A stretch of 47,126 bases of DNA from NCBI GenBank assembly GCA_947259075.1, contig CAMYKQ010000057.1, positions 199,246-246,371 on the forward strand, written 5' to 3'. Position 1 is the stretch's first letter. Each line of letters opens with the position of its first letter. Positions 19,026-25,462 of this stretch are shown in pieces. This stretch comes from an uncultured Gammaproteobacteria bacterium. GTDB lineage: Bacteria > Pseudomonadota > Gammaproteobacteria > DRLM01. The notes under the pieces are model-generated. The model worked only from the letters and a program-made list of their open reading frames with translations. It was not told where the DNA came from and ran no database searches. Both the position numbers and the translations under genes were made by a program.

Positions 19026-19030
19026 TGCCG

Positions 19031-19341
19031 AAGGCTGAGCGTTACCGCTCAGTTCGTTCTTTAATAGCTAGGCTCCTAATCCCCCCATGGCGCGAGACTG
19101 TTCGTTACGCCTGAATAAGTTTTTTCAGGCAGCTCCATCATGTATGTCAGTTGGAGAATGCCCGGTGCGCTCGTTCATGTATGGATGCACGAGACGTGGG
19201 AAGCCCCGATGCTACACAGGTAGTTAAGGGGACTTCCATTTAGCCGGGAATCAGATGATGTAGGGCTTGTAGCATCGAGATGGCTCCTTTCGGTCCAGCG
19301 CTGTATGGGGACACGGCACTTCTGCCGAAAAGGAGCGATAT
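19031..19341 (+). ncRNA. Structured leader RNA, candidate retron msr-msd region
   Basis: Between the promoter and the 79-codon gene lies about 310 nt packed with inverted repeats. They are CTGAGCG/CGCTCAG (19035-19041 with 19046-19052), GCCTGAA/TTCAGGC (19109-19115 with 19124-19130), CTCCA/TGGAG (19133-19137 with 19152-19156) and CTCGT/ACGAG (19170-19174 with 19189-19193). Next are GGAAGCCCC with GGGGACTTCC (19199-19207 with 19228-19237, one bulge), CGATGCTACA/TGTAGCATCG (19207-19216 with 19268-19277, perfect) and GCTCCTTTCGG with CCGAAAAGGAGC (19283-19293 with 19325-19336, one bulge). Short 5' hairpins followed by longer pairings resemble an msr then msd layout upstream of retron genes. I could not fix the a1/a2 ends or the branching guanosine, so the exact limits are uncertain. 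The last hairpin hides the ribosome site of the next gene. Confidence 0.55.
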
Positions 19342-19581
19342 ATGAAAGCTAGTACATTGAAGAACTGCATCGCAACGCTTGTAAAGCTGCGCGATGTATA
19401 TGAAAGCCAACTCGATGCCCGTGTTTTAGAAGAGTTAGATGAAGTGATCGCTGCGCTTAAAGGTAAGGTAAGCGATAACAACCAATGTGAAGAAAACCTG
19501 AGCGTTATCGGTTTTCGAGCACTGGTACTCATCGAATGCATCATCAATATCGTGACAAACGTCACCACCCTGATGAAGTAA
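19342..19581 (+). CDS. Small unknown protein of the retron locus
   Basis: The 79-residue product starts MKASTLKNCIATLVKLRDVY, continues with an amphipathic helical stretch (LDARVLEELDEVIAALK), has a short polar linker and ends with a hydrophobic helix (VLIECIINIVTNVTTLM). No family name can be given with certainty. The ribosome site AAGGAG (19330-19335) is 6 nt before the ATG and lies inside a predicted stem. It shares its orientation and probably its transcript with the HTH and reverse transcriptase genes, so it may be the effector or an accessory factor of the retron. The C-terminal helix contains a Glu and so is not a clean transmembrane segment. Confidence 0.65.
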   Translation: MKASTLKNCIATLVKLRDVYESQLDARVLEELDEVIAALKGKVSDNNQCEENLSVIGFRALVLIECIINIVTNVTTLMK

Positions 19582-19641
19582 AAACGACGCTAGAAACACA
19601 GCAAGCCCTAACATTATTTATTAAGTTTTCAGGAATACTCT

Positions 19642-19944
19642 ATGAATATCGGTCAAGCCATCAAAATGTGTCGTACGCAACGATCGCTATCACAAAAAAT
19701 ACTCGCGCAGCGCGCAGACTGTTCGGTGTCTTATCTTTCATTGTTAGAAAACAATCAGCGTGATCCAACGCTGTCGACAATCAAGAAGATTTCTCTTGCT
19801 CTCAATATACCCATAGGAATTCTTTTTTTCCTCGCGGCTGATCGAGATGATATTTCCGGCATGGATAAGGAGCTAGCGGGTCAAATTGCAAGAACAGCTT
19901 TGGAGCTTCTCAGTGAGCCGGATACCCAACCGTCTTTTTTATAA
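19642..19944 (+). CDS. XRE-family helix-turn-helix protein of the retron locus
   Basis: The 100-residue protein has a classical Cro/C1-type HTH at residues 3-60 (IGQAIKMCRTQRSLSQKILAQ, then SVSYLSLLENNQRDPTLSTIKKISLAL). A short tail (ELAGQIARTALELLSEP) follows. AGGA 8 nt before the ATG supports the start. It overlaps the reverse transcriptase reading frame by about 30 nt, a sign of a single operon. The published retron classification includes a type (type VI, from memory) whose accessory gene is an HTH protein; membership is inferred here. It may repress the promoter at 18997-19025 or act in phage sensing. Confidence 0.85.
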   Translation: MNIGQAIKMCRTQRSLSQKILAQRADCSVSYLSLLENNQRDPTLSTIKKISLALNIPIGILFFLAADRDDISGMDKELAGQIARTALELLSEPDTQPSFL

Positions 19945-20869
19945 CTGCAAGACAATTTCTAATTTAACCGCCCTTTCAAAGGCGCTTGGCGCATCTGAGG
20001 TACAGCTGTGCGAACTAGCACGCACGGCCAACACACAGTATCGTTTAGCCAAAGCGAACAAAAAAAGCGATGGCTCAATCCGGCAAACCTTTGATGCCCA
20101 TCCGCCGTTGAAGGATGTTCACTCCCGCATCAAGAGAAATATACTGTCTCGCGTCAGCTTTCCTAACTACCTCACCGGTAGCCTAAAGGGAAAGGATTAC
20201 AAAATAAATGCGGCCCTACACTCAAACGCAAAAATTGTTATTTGTGAAGATATTAGTACTTTCTTCCCCTCCACTAAATCTGATATCGTTTTTGATATTT
20301 GGCGGTTTTTCTTTGGTTTCTCAAACGAAGTTGCGGATTGCCTTACCCGCTTAACCACCAAGGACTGTGCCTTACCCGAGGGCGCGATCACAAGCTCATA
20401 TTTGGCCAACCTTGCGTTCTGGCGTGAGGAACCGCGCGTCCACGATTATTTCGCACAGATAGGGGTAACCTATTCACGCTATGTTGATGACATAGGACTT
20501 TCTTCGCGAAGTTTTATCACCGCCGAGGAGAAAGCTTCATTAATTTCGACTGTGTATGGCATGCTTGCGTCGAAGGGCTATAAGCCAAAACGCCAAAAGC
20601 ATGAGCTTCAGACCAGCAATAACAGGATGTTTATAACTAAACTGCTAGTTAATAAACGCCCAGCTTTAACCAGGAACGAGCGCTCTGCTATCCGAGCAGC
20701 GGTGTTCCAATTAGAAAAACAGATGTGCGGCAGTAGTTCCCGGATAATCTCCATGAAGGAATACAACAGTATTCATGGTCGAGTGACAAAGCTATCTCGA
20801 TTTCACGAAAAACAAGGTAAAGAGCTGATGCAACGCATGCATATCTTACGTCCGTTTATTGAGCAGTGA
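19913..20869 (+). CDS. Retron-type reverse transcriptase
   Basis: From the GTG at 19913 (GGAG 7 nt upstream) the protein has 318 residues; an alternative TTG at 19886 lacks a ribosome site. The N-terminal helix RLFYNCKTISNLTALSKALG is typical of retron reverse transcriptases. The retron-specific NAxxH motif reads NAALH (99-103). Domain A is VICEDISTFFPS. Domain B is LPEGAITSSYLANL. The catalytic box is YVDD (190-193), a variant of the usual YADD. The VTG motif of region Y is changed to ITK in MFITKLLVN. Length is normal for retrons and no fused effector domain is present. It would copy part of the leader RNA into msDNA. Lower GC than the flanks and its position between housekeeping blocks point to transfer. 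Confidence 0.9.
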   Translation: MSRIPNRLFYNCKTISNLTALSKALGASEVQLCELARTANTQYRLAKANKKSDGSIRQTFDAHPPLKDVHSRIKRNILSRVSFPNYLTGSLKGKDYKINAALHSNAKIVICEDISTFFPSTKSDIVFDIWRFFFGFSNEVADCLTRLTTKDCALPEGAITSSYLANLAFWREEPRVHDYFAQIGVTYSRYVDDIGLSSRSFITAEEKASLISTVYGMLASKGYKPKRQKHELQTSNNRMFITKLLVNKRPALTRNERSAIRAAVFQLEKQMCGSSSRIISMKEYNSIHGRVTKLSRFHEKQGKELMQRMHILRPFIEQ

Positions 20870-21001
20870 TAAACAAAGTATGGTAATTTTTCTATTCTTC
20901 GAGACATCTACCTTGGTTCGTTCTGGAACATACGCGATCTGACAGTACCAATAGATCAAGCGATGAAGTTTGAAACCCAACCATTCACTACACGGTGTAC
21001 C

Positions 21002-21442
21002 TCACAATTCCAAATCCGGCCTTGCCCGCCCCAGGGCTTGTTGTAACACATCGCTTAATAAATTCTTGAGCCGCGGCTCATCCACCGGGTGTGGGACGCC
21101 GGCGCGGTGCGGCGTGGACCACACCGAGTCGGGGAAGTGGGCGTCGTCTTCGAAGCGGGGGATGACGTGCCAGTGCAGGTGCGGCACTTGATTGCCGAGG
21201 GATGCGAGGTTGATCTTCGCGGGCCGCAGCAGTTCGCGCAGTGATTCTTCCACCGCCCACACCACGGTCATGAAATGCGCGCGCCGCGCCGGCGGCAGGT
21301 CGGTCATTTCGCTGACATGGGCTTGCCACACGACGCGGCAAAAGGCGGGATGCTCCGCGTTGCCGGCGAGGATGACGCGGCAGTATTCGTCGCGCCACAA
21401 TTCTTTCTCGGCGGCGGGCTGGCAAAGGGGGCAAGCGGTCAT
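21002..21442 (-). CDS. HIT family (histidine triad) hydrolase
   Basis: The 146-residue protein contains HLHWHVIPRFEDD, the histidine-triad active site of nucleotide-binding HIT proteins, and an N-terminal CPLC pair. I chose the ATG at 21442 (MTACPLCQPAAEKEL) because GGGAG lies about 9 nt upstream; an in-frame ATG at 21484 has no ribosome site. HIT proteins hydrolyse or transfer nucleotidyl groups on AMP-linked substrates. The exact substrate is unknown. The next minus-strand gene upstream starts 124 bp away. Confidence 0.88.
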   Translation of the reverse strand: MTACPLCQPAAEKELWRDEYCRVILAGNAEHPAFCRVVWQAHVSEMTDLPPARRAHFMTVVWAVEESLRELLRPAKINLASLGNQVPHLHWHVIPRFEDDAHFPDSVWSTPHRAGVPHPVDEPRLKNLLSDVLQQALGRARPDLEL

Positions 21443-21565
21443 GGCGAAGTTCTCCCTCAAACACGGTGGACACCGCTTAAACATAGCACAAGGCGATGGA
21501 GGGAGACGCGACGGCGTATAAGAAAATTCGCCGCCGCGATTACGGCCGCGACGGCCGCTGTCCGC

Positions 21566-22216
21566 TCACGCTTCGCGGCGGCGGAACCAGCCGGTGAGGC
21601 TGTGACGCGGTTTGCGCGCGGGCAGGACTTCGTGCTCGAAGACGCTGCTGAGAAAACACACCAGGGTGCCGCCACGCGGCGCGATGTCGAGTTCGCCCGG
21701 CTGCGCCTGCGGCAGATACAGACGCAATTCGCCGCCGTCGCCCGGCGTCCAGCCCGGATTGAGATACAGCACGCAACTCACCACGCGGCTGTCGCTGTCT
21801 TGATGTTGATCCAAATGGCGGCGGTAAAACGCGCCGGGCGGGTATTCCGCCAGATGGCCCTCGAAATCGAACAGGCCGAGGAACAGACCGCGGTTCAAAC
21901 TCAGCCGCAGGCTTTCCAGTTCCCGCAGATAGGTCTGGGTGGCCGGGCCGGTGTCCACGCCGTCCAGCCAGACGATGCGGTCGCCGCGCAACTCCGGCCG
22001 CAGTTGCTGCGCATCACCGCGGCCGACGGCGGCGCGGCGATAGGCCCCGGCGTCGCGCAACAGCAGGGCCTCGGCCTTGAGCGCGGCGGTCAGCGCATCG
22101 GCGATAAAGCCGTCCTGCACCGACCAGCCTTGCCGCGCCAGATCATCGGCAATGCGGCTGTATTTGTCGGTGGGAGGTGGCGTGCCGCTAAAGTCGAGCG
22201 CGAAGGAGGCACTCAT
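21566..22216 (-). CDS. 2-oxoglutarate/Fe(II)-dependent oxygenase
   Basis: The 216-residue protein has a double-stranded beta-helix oxygenase core. The iron ligands appear as RRHLDQHQDSDSR (His and Asp) and, further on, SSVFEHEVLPARK (distal His), with the 2-oxoglutarate-binding Arg in RHSLTGWFRRR. The block VLYLNPGWTPGDGGELRLY is typical of SM-20/prolyl-4-hydroxylase-like bacterial oxygenases. The substrate is unknown. The start MSASFALDFSGTPPP is the only good one but has no obvious Shine-Dalgarno. It is divergent from the exopolysaccharide genes. Confidence 0.87.
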   Translation of the reverse strand: MSASFALDFSGTPPPTDKYSRIADDLARQGWSVQDGFIADALTAALKAEALLLRDAGAYRRAAVGRGDAQQLRPELRGDRIVWLDGVDTGPATQTYLRELESLRLSLNRGLFLGLFDFEGHLAEYPPGAFYRRHLDQHQDSDSRVVSCVLYLNPGWTPGDGGELRLYLPQAQPGELDIAPRGGTLVCFLSSVFEHEVLPARKPRHSLTGWFRRREA

Positions 22217-22516
22217 GGCGTTGCATACTCAACAAGACCCGAGACGGGTCGGCGCAGTATCGCAGCTCGCCACCTCGCCGGGAAGCCCCCTCTTGCAACG
22301 CAGGCCCCTGCGCGCGGCATCATGCAAATTAATGTTAAGCCCCCCGTTCTCACCTAGTACAAGCATGCCCTATCGTATATGCTGCACCGGCGATTTTGTC
22401 CTCTCTCTGGAATGCCATTGTTATTCGGGAGAGGTCATCACCCTAAAGGACTAGGGCCAATAAGCCTCATCTTCATGATGAATTCGTAAGGACACGACTC
22501 GTCGGCATTCGTCTGC
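22217..22516. other. Divergent intergenic region
   Basis: These 300 bases separate the oxygenase gene from the glycosyltransferase gene and must hold both promoters. I see no credible gene and no sharp consensus promoter. AAGGA near 22485-22490 is too far from the ATG at 22517 to be its ribosome site. Confidence 0.4.
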
Positions 22517-23857
22517 ATGCAAAGCAACTCACGTAAACTATACATTCCGGTACGGTATAAACTCGTGCTCGCCTCTCTCGGGGCCTTGGCATGGTTTGCC
22601 TTCAGTATTTATTTAGCCCTGCCTTGGGTGGCCGATTTGTCGGCGCTGATTACCCCGCTGGGCGCATGGCTGGCGGTGGCGGGCGTGGCATTGATCCCCG
22701 GTCTGGCCAATGCCTTTTTGGTGGCGGGTTTGTTATTGGACAAACGGCCCGTCTACCCGATGGAACATCCCCTGCCTCCCGTCTCGGTGCTGGTGGCCGC
22801 GTTTAACGAAGAAATGGTCATACGCGACACCCTGCTCACACTCATTCAACAGTACTATCCCGGCACGCTGGAAATCATCGTCATCGACGACGGCTCCAGC
22901 GATCGCAGCGCCAACGTGGTCGAGGAACTTATCGCTGAAATGCAGCTTGGTCCCGCCACGTCGTTGCAACTAGTGCGTATGCCGCAAAACGGCGGCAAGG
23001 CCGCGGCCCTCAACGCGGGACTGCGCGCCGCCGCCCACGAAATCATCGTCACCGCCGACGCCGACACCTATGTGCGCGCGGGCAGCCTCGCGGCCTTGGT
23101 ACATCATTTGGTGGACGGTCCGCCCAACACCGCGGCGGTGGCCGGCACGGTGCTGGTGCGCAATTCCAGATCGAATTTTATCTCGCGCTTGCAGGAGTGG
23201 GATTACTTTCACGGCATCGCGGTGGTCAAACGCATTCAATCTTTATTTCAAGGCACCTTGGTGGCGCAAGGTGCATTTTCCGCTTACCGCCGCGAGGTCC
23301 TGAACGAACTCAACGGCTGGCACGACAGCCTGGGTGAAGACATCGTGCTTACCTGGGGCATGCTCGCGCGCGGCTACCGGGTCGGTTACGCCGAAAACGC
23401 CTTCGTCTTCACCAACGTGCCCGAAAATTACAAACAGTTTTACCGCCAGCGCAAACGCTGGTCGCGCGGCATGATAGAAAGCTTCAAGGCCCACCCGGAG
23501 ATTCTGCTGAAGCCGCGCTTCAACACCCCGTTCATCTATTTAAACCTGCTGTTCCCCTATATGGATCTCGCCTTCGTCCTGGTGTTCATCCCCGGGCTGA
23601 TCGCCGCGCTGTTTTTTCAATTTTACGCCGTGGTCGGCGCCATGACCTTGATCCTGTTGCCCCTGTCGCTCTTCATCAATGGGGTCATGTATATCCATCA
23701 ACGGCGCATCTTCCGCACCTATGGACTTAAGGTGAGAAAAAACTTTTCGGGCTTTTTATTTTATATCCTGGTGTATCAAATCATCATGGCACCCGCGACC
23801 ATCATGGGTTATCTGGCCGAACTCTTACACCTGAGAAAACTATGGGGCACCAAATAA
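22517..23857 (+). CDS. GT2 glycosyltransferase, PgaC/IcaA-like polysaccharide synthase
   Basis: The 446-residue membrane enzyme has two N-terminal transmembrane helices, a cytoplasmic GT-A domain and three or four C-terminal helices. The donor-binding and catalytic motifs are present: VIDDGSSDRS, TADADTYV (DxD), GEDIVLTW (catalytic Asp) and QRKRWSRG (the Q/RxxRW product-binding motif). This is the architecture of processive synthases of poly-beta-1,6-GlcNAc and related exopolysaccharides, which couple polymerisation to export. No PgaD or PgaB deacetylase gene lies next to it, so the polymer is uncertain. The stop overlaps the start of the next gene by 16 bp. Confidence 0.87.
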   Translation: MQSNSRKLYIPVRYKLVLASLGALAWFAFSIYLALPWVADLSALITPLGAWLAVAGVALIPGLANAFLVAGLLLDKRPVYPMEHPLPPVSVLVAAFNEEMVIRDTLLTLIQQYYPGTLEIIVIDDGSSDRSANVVEELIAEMQLGPATSLQLVRMPQNGGKAAALNAGLRAAAHEIIVTADADTYVRAGSLAALVHHLVDGPPNTAAVAGTVLVRNSRSNFISRLQEWDYFHGIAVVKRIQSLFQGTLVAQGAFSAYRREVLNELNGWHDSLGEDIVLTWGMLARGYRVGYAENAFVFTNVPENYKQFYRQRKRWSRGMIESFKAHPEILLKPRFNTPFIYLNLLFPYMDLAFVLVFIPGLIAALFFQFYAVVGAMTLILLPLSLFINGVMYIHQRRIFRTYGLKVRKNFSGFLFYILVYQIIMAPATIMGYLAELLHLRKLWGTK

Positions 23858-24774
23858 GCAAGCTCACCGCCGCCTTGTGTCTGCTGCTCGTGAGCGGTGA
23901 GGCATGGAGCGCGCGGATAGTCATGGACAACCGCTACGTCAATGACAGCGACGGCGCGCGCCAATACTCCTATCTCCTGGGCGCGGATCAAGACAGCGAC
24001 ACCCCCTTCAGCGGCGGCAACGCCGGTTTTCGCGCCGGCCAGTGGCGCATCAAGGACCGCGCGGGCGAGGAAACCTTCGAGGTAGTGAAACTCAACTACG
24101 ACAGCGGATCCGCGCGCCCATGGCGCGCCCGGCTCGGCGCCACGCAATTACTCGGCGACTGGTCACCCAGCCTGGGTGAGGCGATGCTCAGCGCGACACC
24201 GGCTAAGCGCTGGTATCTCGAGGCCGCGGCGCAACGCGAAATCATCGACACCGTTACCGCGGTGCGCGCCCATTACCTCGCCGACACCTTGAGTGCCTCC
24301 GCTGATTATCAACTCAATGACGAGTTCACTCTCGTAGGCGGCTTATTCACCCAAAGCATCTCCGATGGCAATCAACGCCTGGGTAAAATCGGGCGGCTAA
24401 TATACAGTCCCGCCCGCTGGGAAGGCGTCAATCTCCAGGGCCGCGTCAAGATCGTCGATAGCGATTTCAACGGCACCGGCTATTTCAGCCCCGGCCAGCT
24501 CAGCGAGTACATGCTGCTCGCCGGTATGAGTACCAGTCTCTTCGCGGAGAGCTGGGTCATAGGCGGACAACTCGGCATCGGCGCACAACAAATCGATAAC
24601 AACGATTACGACGGCCTCTACTATGGCGAAATAAAGGCGCGCGGCTGGTTCAGCGAGCGCTTGGGCTTGGACGGCAAGTTCAGCTGCTCCAACGCCGGTG
24701 AAGCCGGCTTCGGCCAAGGCGCCGCCAACTACCGTTATTGCCTCATGCAACTTTCCCTCATCGGTGTCTGGTAA
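23842..24774 (+). CDS. Outer-membrane beta-barrel protein, probable exopolysaccharide export partner
   Basis: The 310-residue product has a signal peptide (LTAALCLLLVSGEAWSA) and alternating-residue beta strands, ending with LMQLSLIGVW and a C-terminal aromatic residue as in outer-membrane barrels. Segments such as RWYLEAAAQREIIDTVTAVRAHYLADT and FTLVGGLFTQSISDGNQR resemble the porin domain of PgaA-like secretins, but there is no TPR domain. Its 16-bp overlap with the PgaC-like synthase suggests the two work together, the barrel letting the polymer cross the outer membrane. That role is inferred from context. Confidence 0.65.
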   Translation: MGHQISKLTAALCLLLVSGEAWSARIVMDNRYVNDSDGARQYSYLLGADQDSDTPFSGGNAGFRAGQWRIKDRAGEETFEVVKLNYDSGSARPWRARLGATQLLGDWSPSLGEAMLSATPAKRWYLEAAAQREIIDTVTAVRAHYLADTLSASADYQLNDEFTLVGGLFTQSISDGNQRLGKIGRLIYSPARWEGVNLQGRVKIVDSDFNGTGYFSPGQLSEYMLLAGMSTSLFAESWVIGGQLGIGAQQIDNNDYDGLYYGEIKARGWFSERLGLDGKFSCSNAGEAGFGQGAANYRYCLMQLSLIGVW

Positions 24775-24881
24775 ACAACGCCGCGCTCCCTTGACACCAC
24801 ACCCGCGAACAAGGGCACAATGCCGCTCAGGGCGCGATGGCACGCGACCGCCCGAGTGATTCACGGCAACGAGGATGAACC

Positions 24882-25412
24882 ATGATGCATTATTTAGTGA
24901 TCTCCGCCCTTGGCAAAGACCGGCCCGGCATCGTCAATCAGCTCTCGAATATTCTGCTCGACGCGGGCTGCAACATCGCGGAAAGCCGCATGGCGGTGCT
25001 GGGTGGCGAGTTCGCGCTGATGTTGCTTATCAGCGGACAAGAAGAGACGCTCGGCGGAATCAAGCAGCGGCTGGCCGAATTGGAATCACGCATGGGTTTG
25101 ACCCTCATCGCCAAGGCCACCGAGCCGCGCCCGGCCAAACACAGCATGGCGCCCTACCAAGTCACGGTGGTGGCCATGGACCACCCCGGTATCGTGCGCA
25201 ACGTCTCTCAATTCTTTTCCGGGCGCGATATCAACATCGAAGAATTGGACACCGAAACCTACGCCGCCGCCCACACCGGCACAACGATGTTCTCTTTGAG
25301 CATGACCATCAGCCTGACTAACGATGTCGTGCTCAGCGAATTGCGCGAGGAATTTCTCGATTTTTGCGACACGCTGAATTTGGACGCGACGCTCACGCCA
25401 ATGCGCCGCTAA
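24882..25412 (+). CDS. gcvR: GcvR-like regulator with two ACT domains
   Basis: The 176-residue protein consists of two ACT domains: the first begins YLVISALGKDRPGIVNQLSN and contains CNIAESRMAVLGGEFALMLL, and the second begins VTVVAMDHPGIVRNVSQFF. This matches GcvR, which in E. coli antagonises GcvA and represses the glycine cleavage operon according to glycine supply. A GAGG ribosome site 7 nt before the first of two adjacent ATG codons supports the start. No gcv or gcvA gene lies nearby. Confidence 0.85.
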   Translation: MMHYLVISALGKDRPGIVNQLSNILLDAGCNIAESRMAVLGGEFALMLLISGQEETLGGIKQRLAELESRMGLTLIAKATEPRPAKHSMAPYQVTVVAMDHPGIVRNVSQFFSGRDINIEELDTETYAAAHTGTTMFSLSMTISLTNDVVLSELREEFLDFCDTLNLDATLTPMRR

Positions 25413-25462
25413 ACCAGCGGCGCGCACGCAAAATCCAAACCGCGCGCGACACAGCACACCAC

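Noticed and set aside
18756-21001. Integrase or att-site flanking the retron island
   Set aside because: No integrase gene and no direct repeats shared by the two edges were found by eye.
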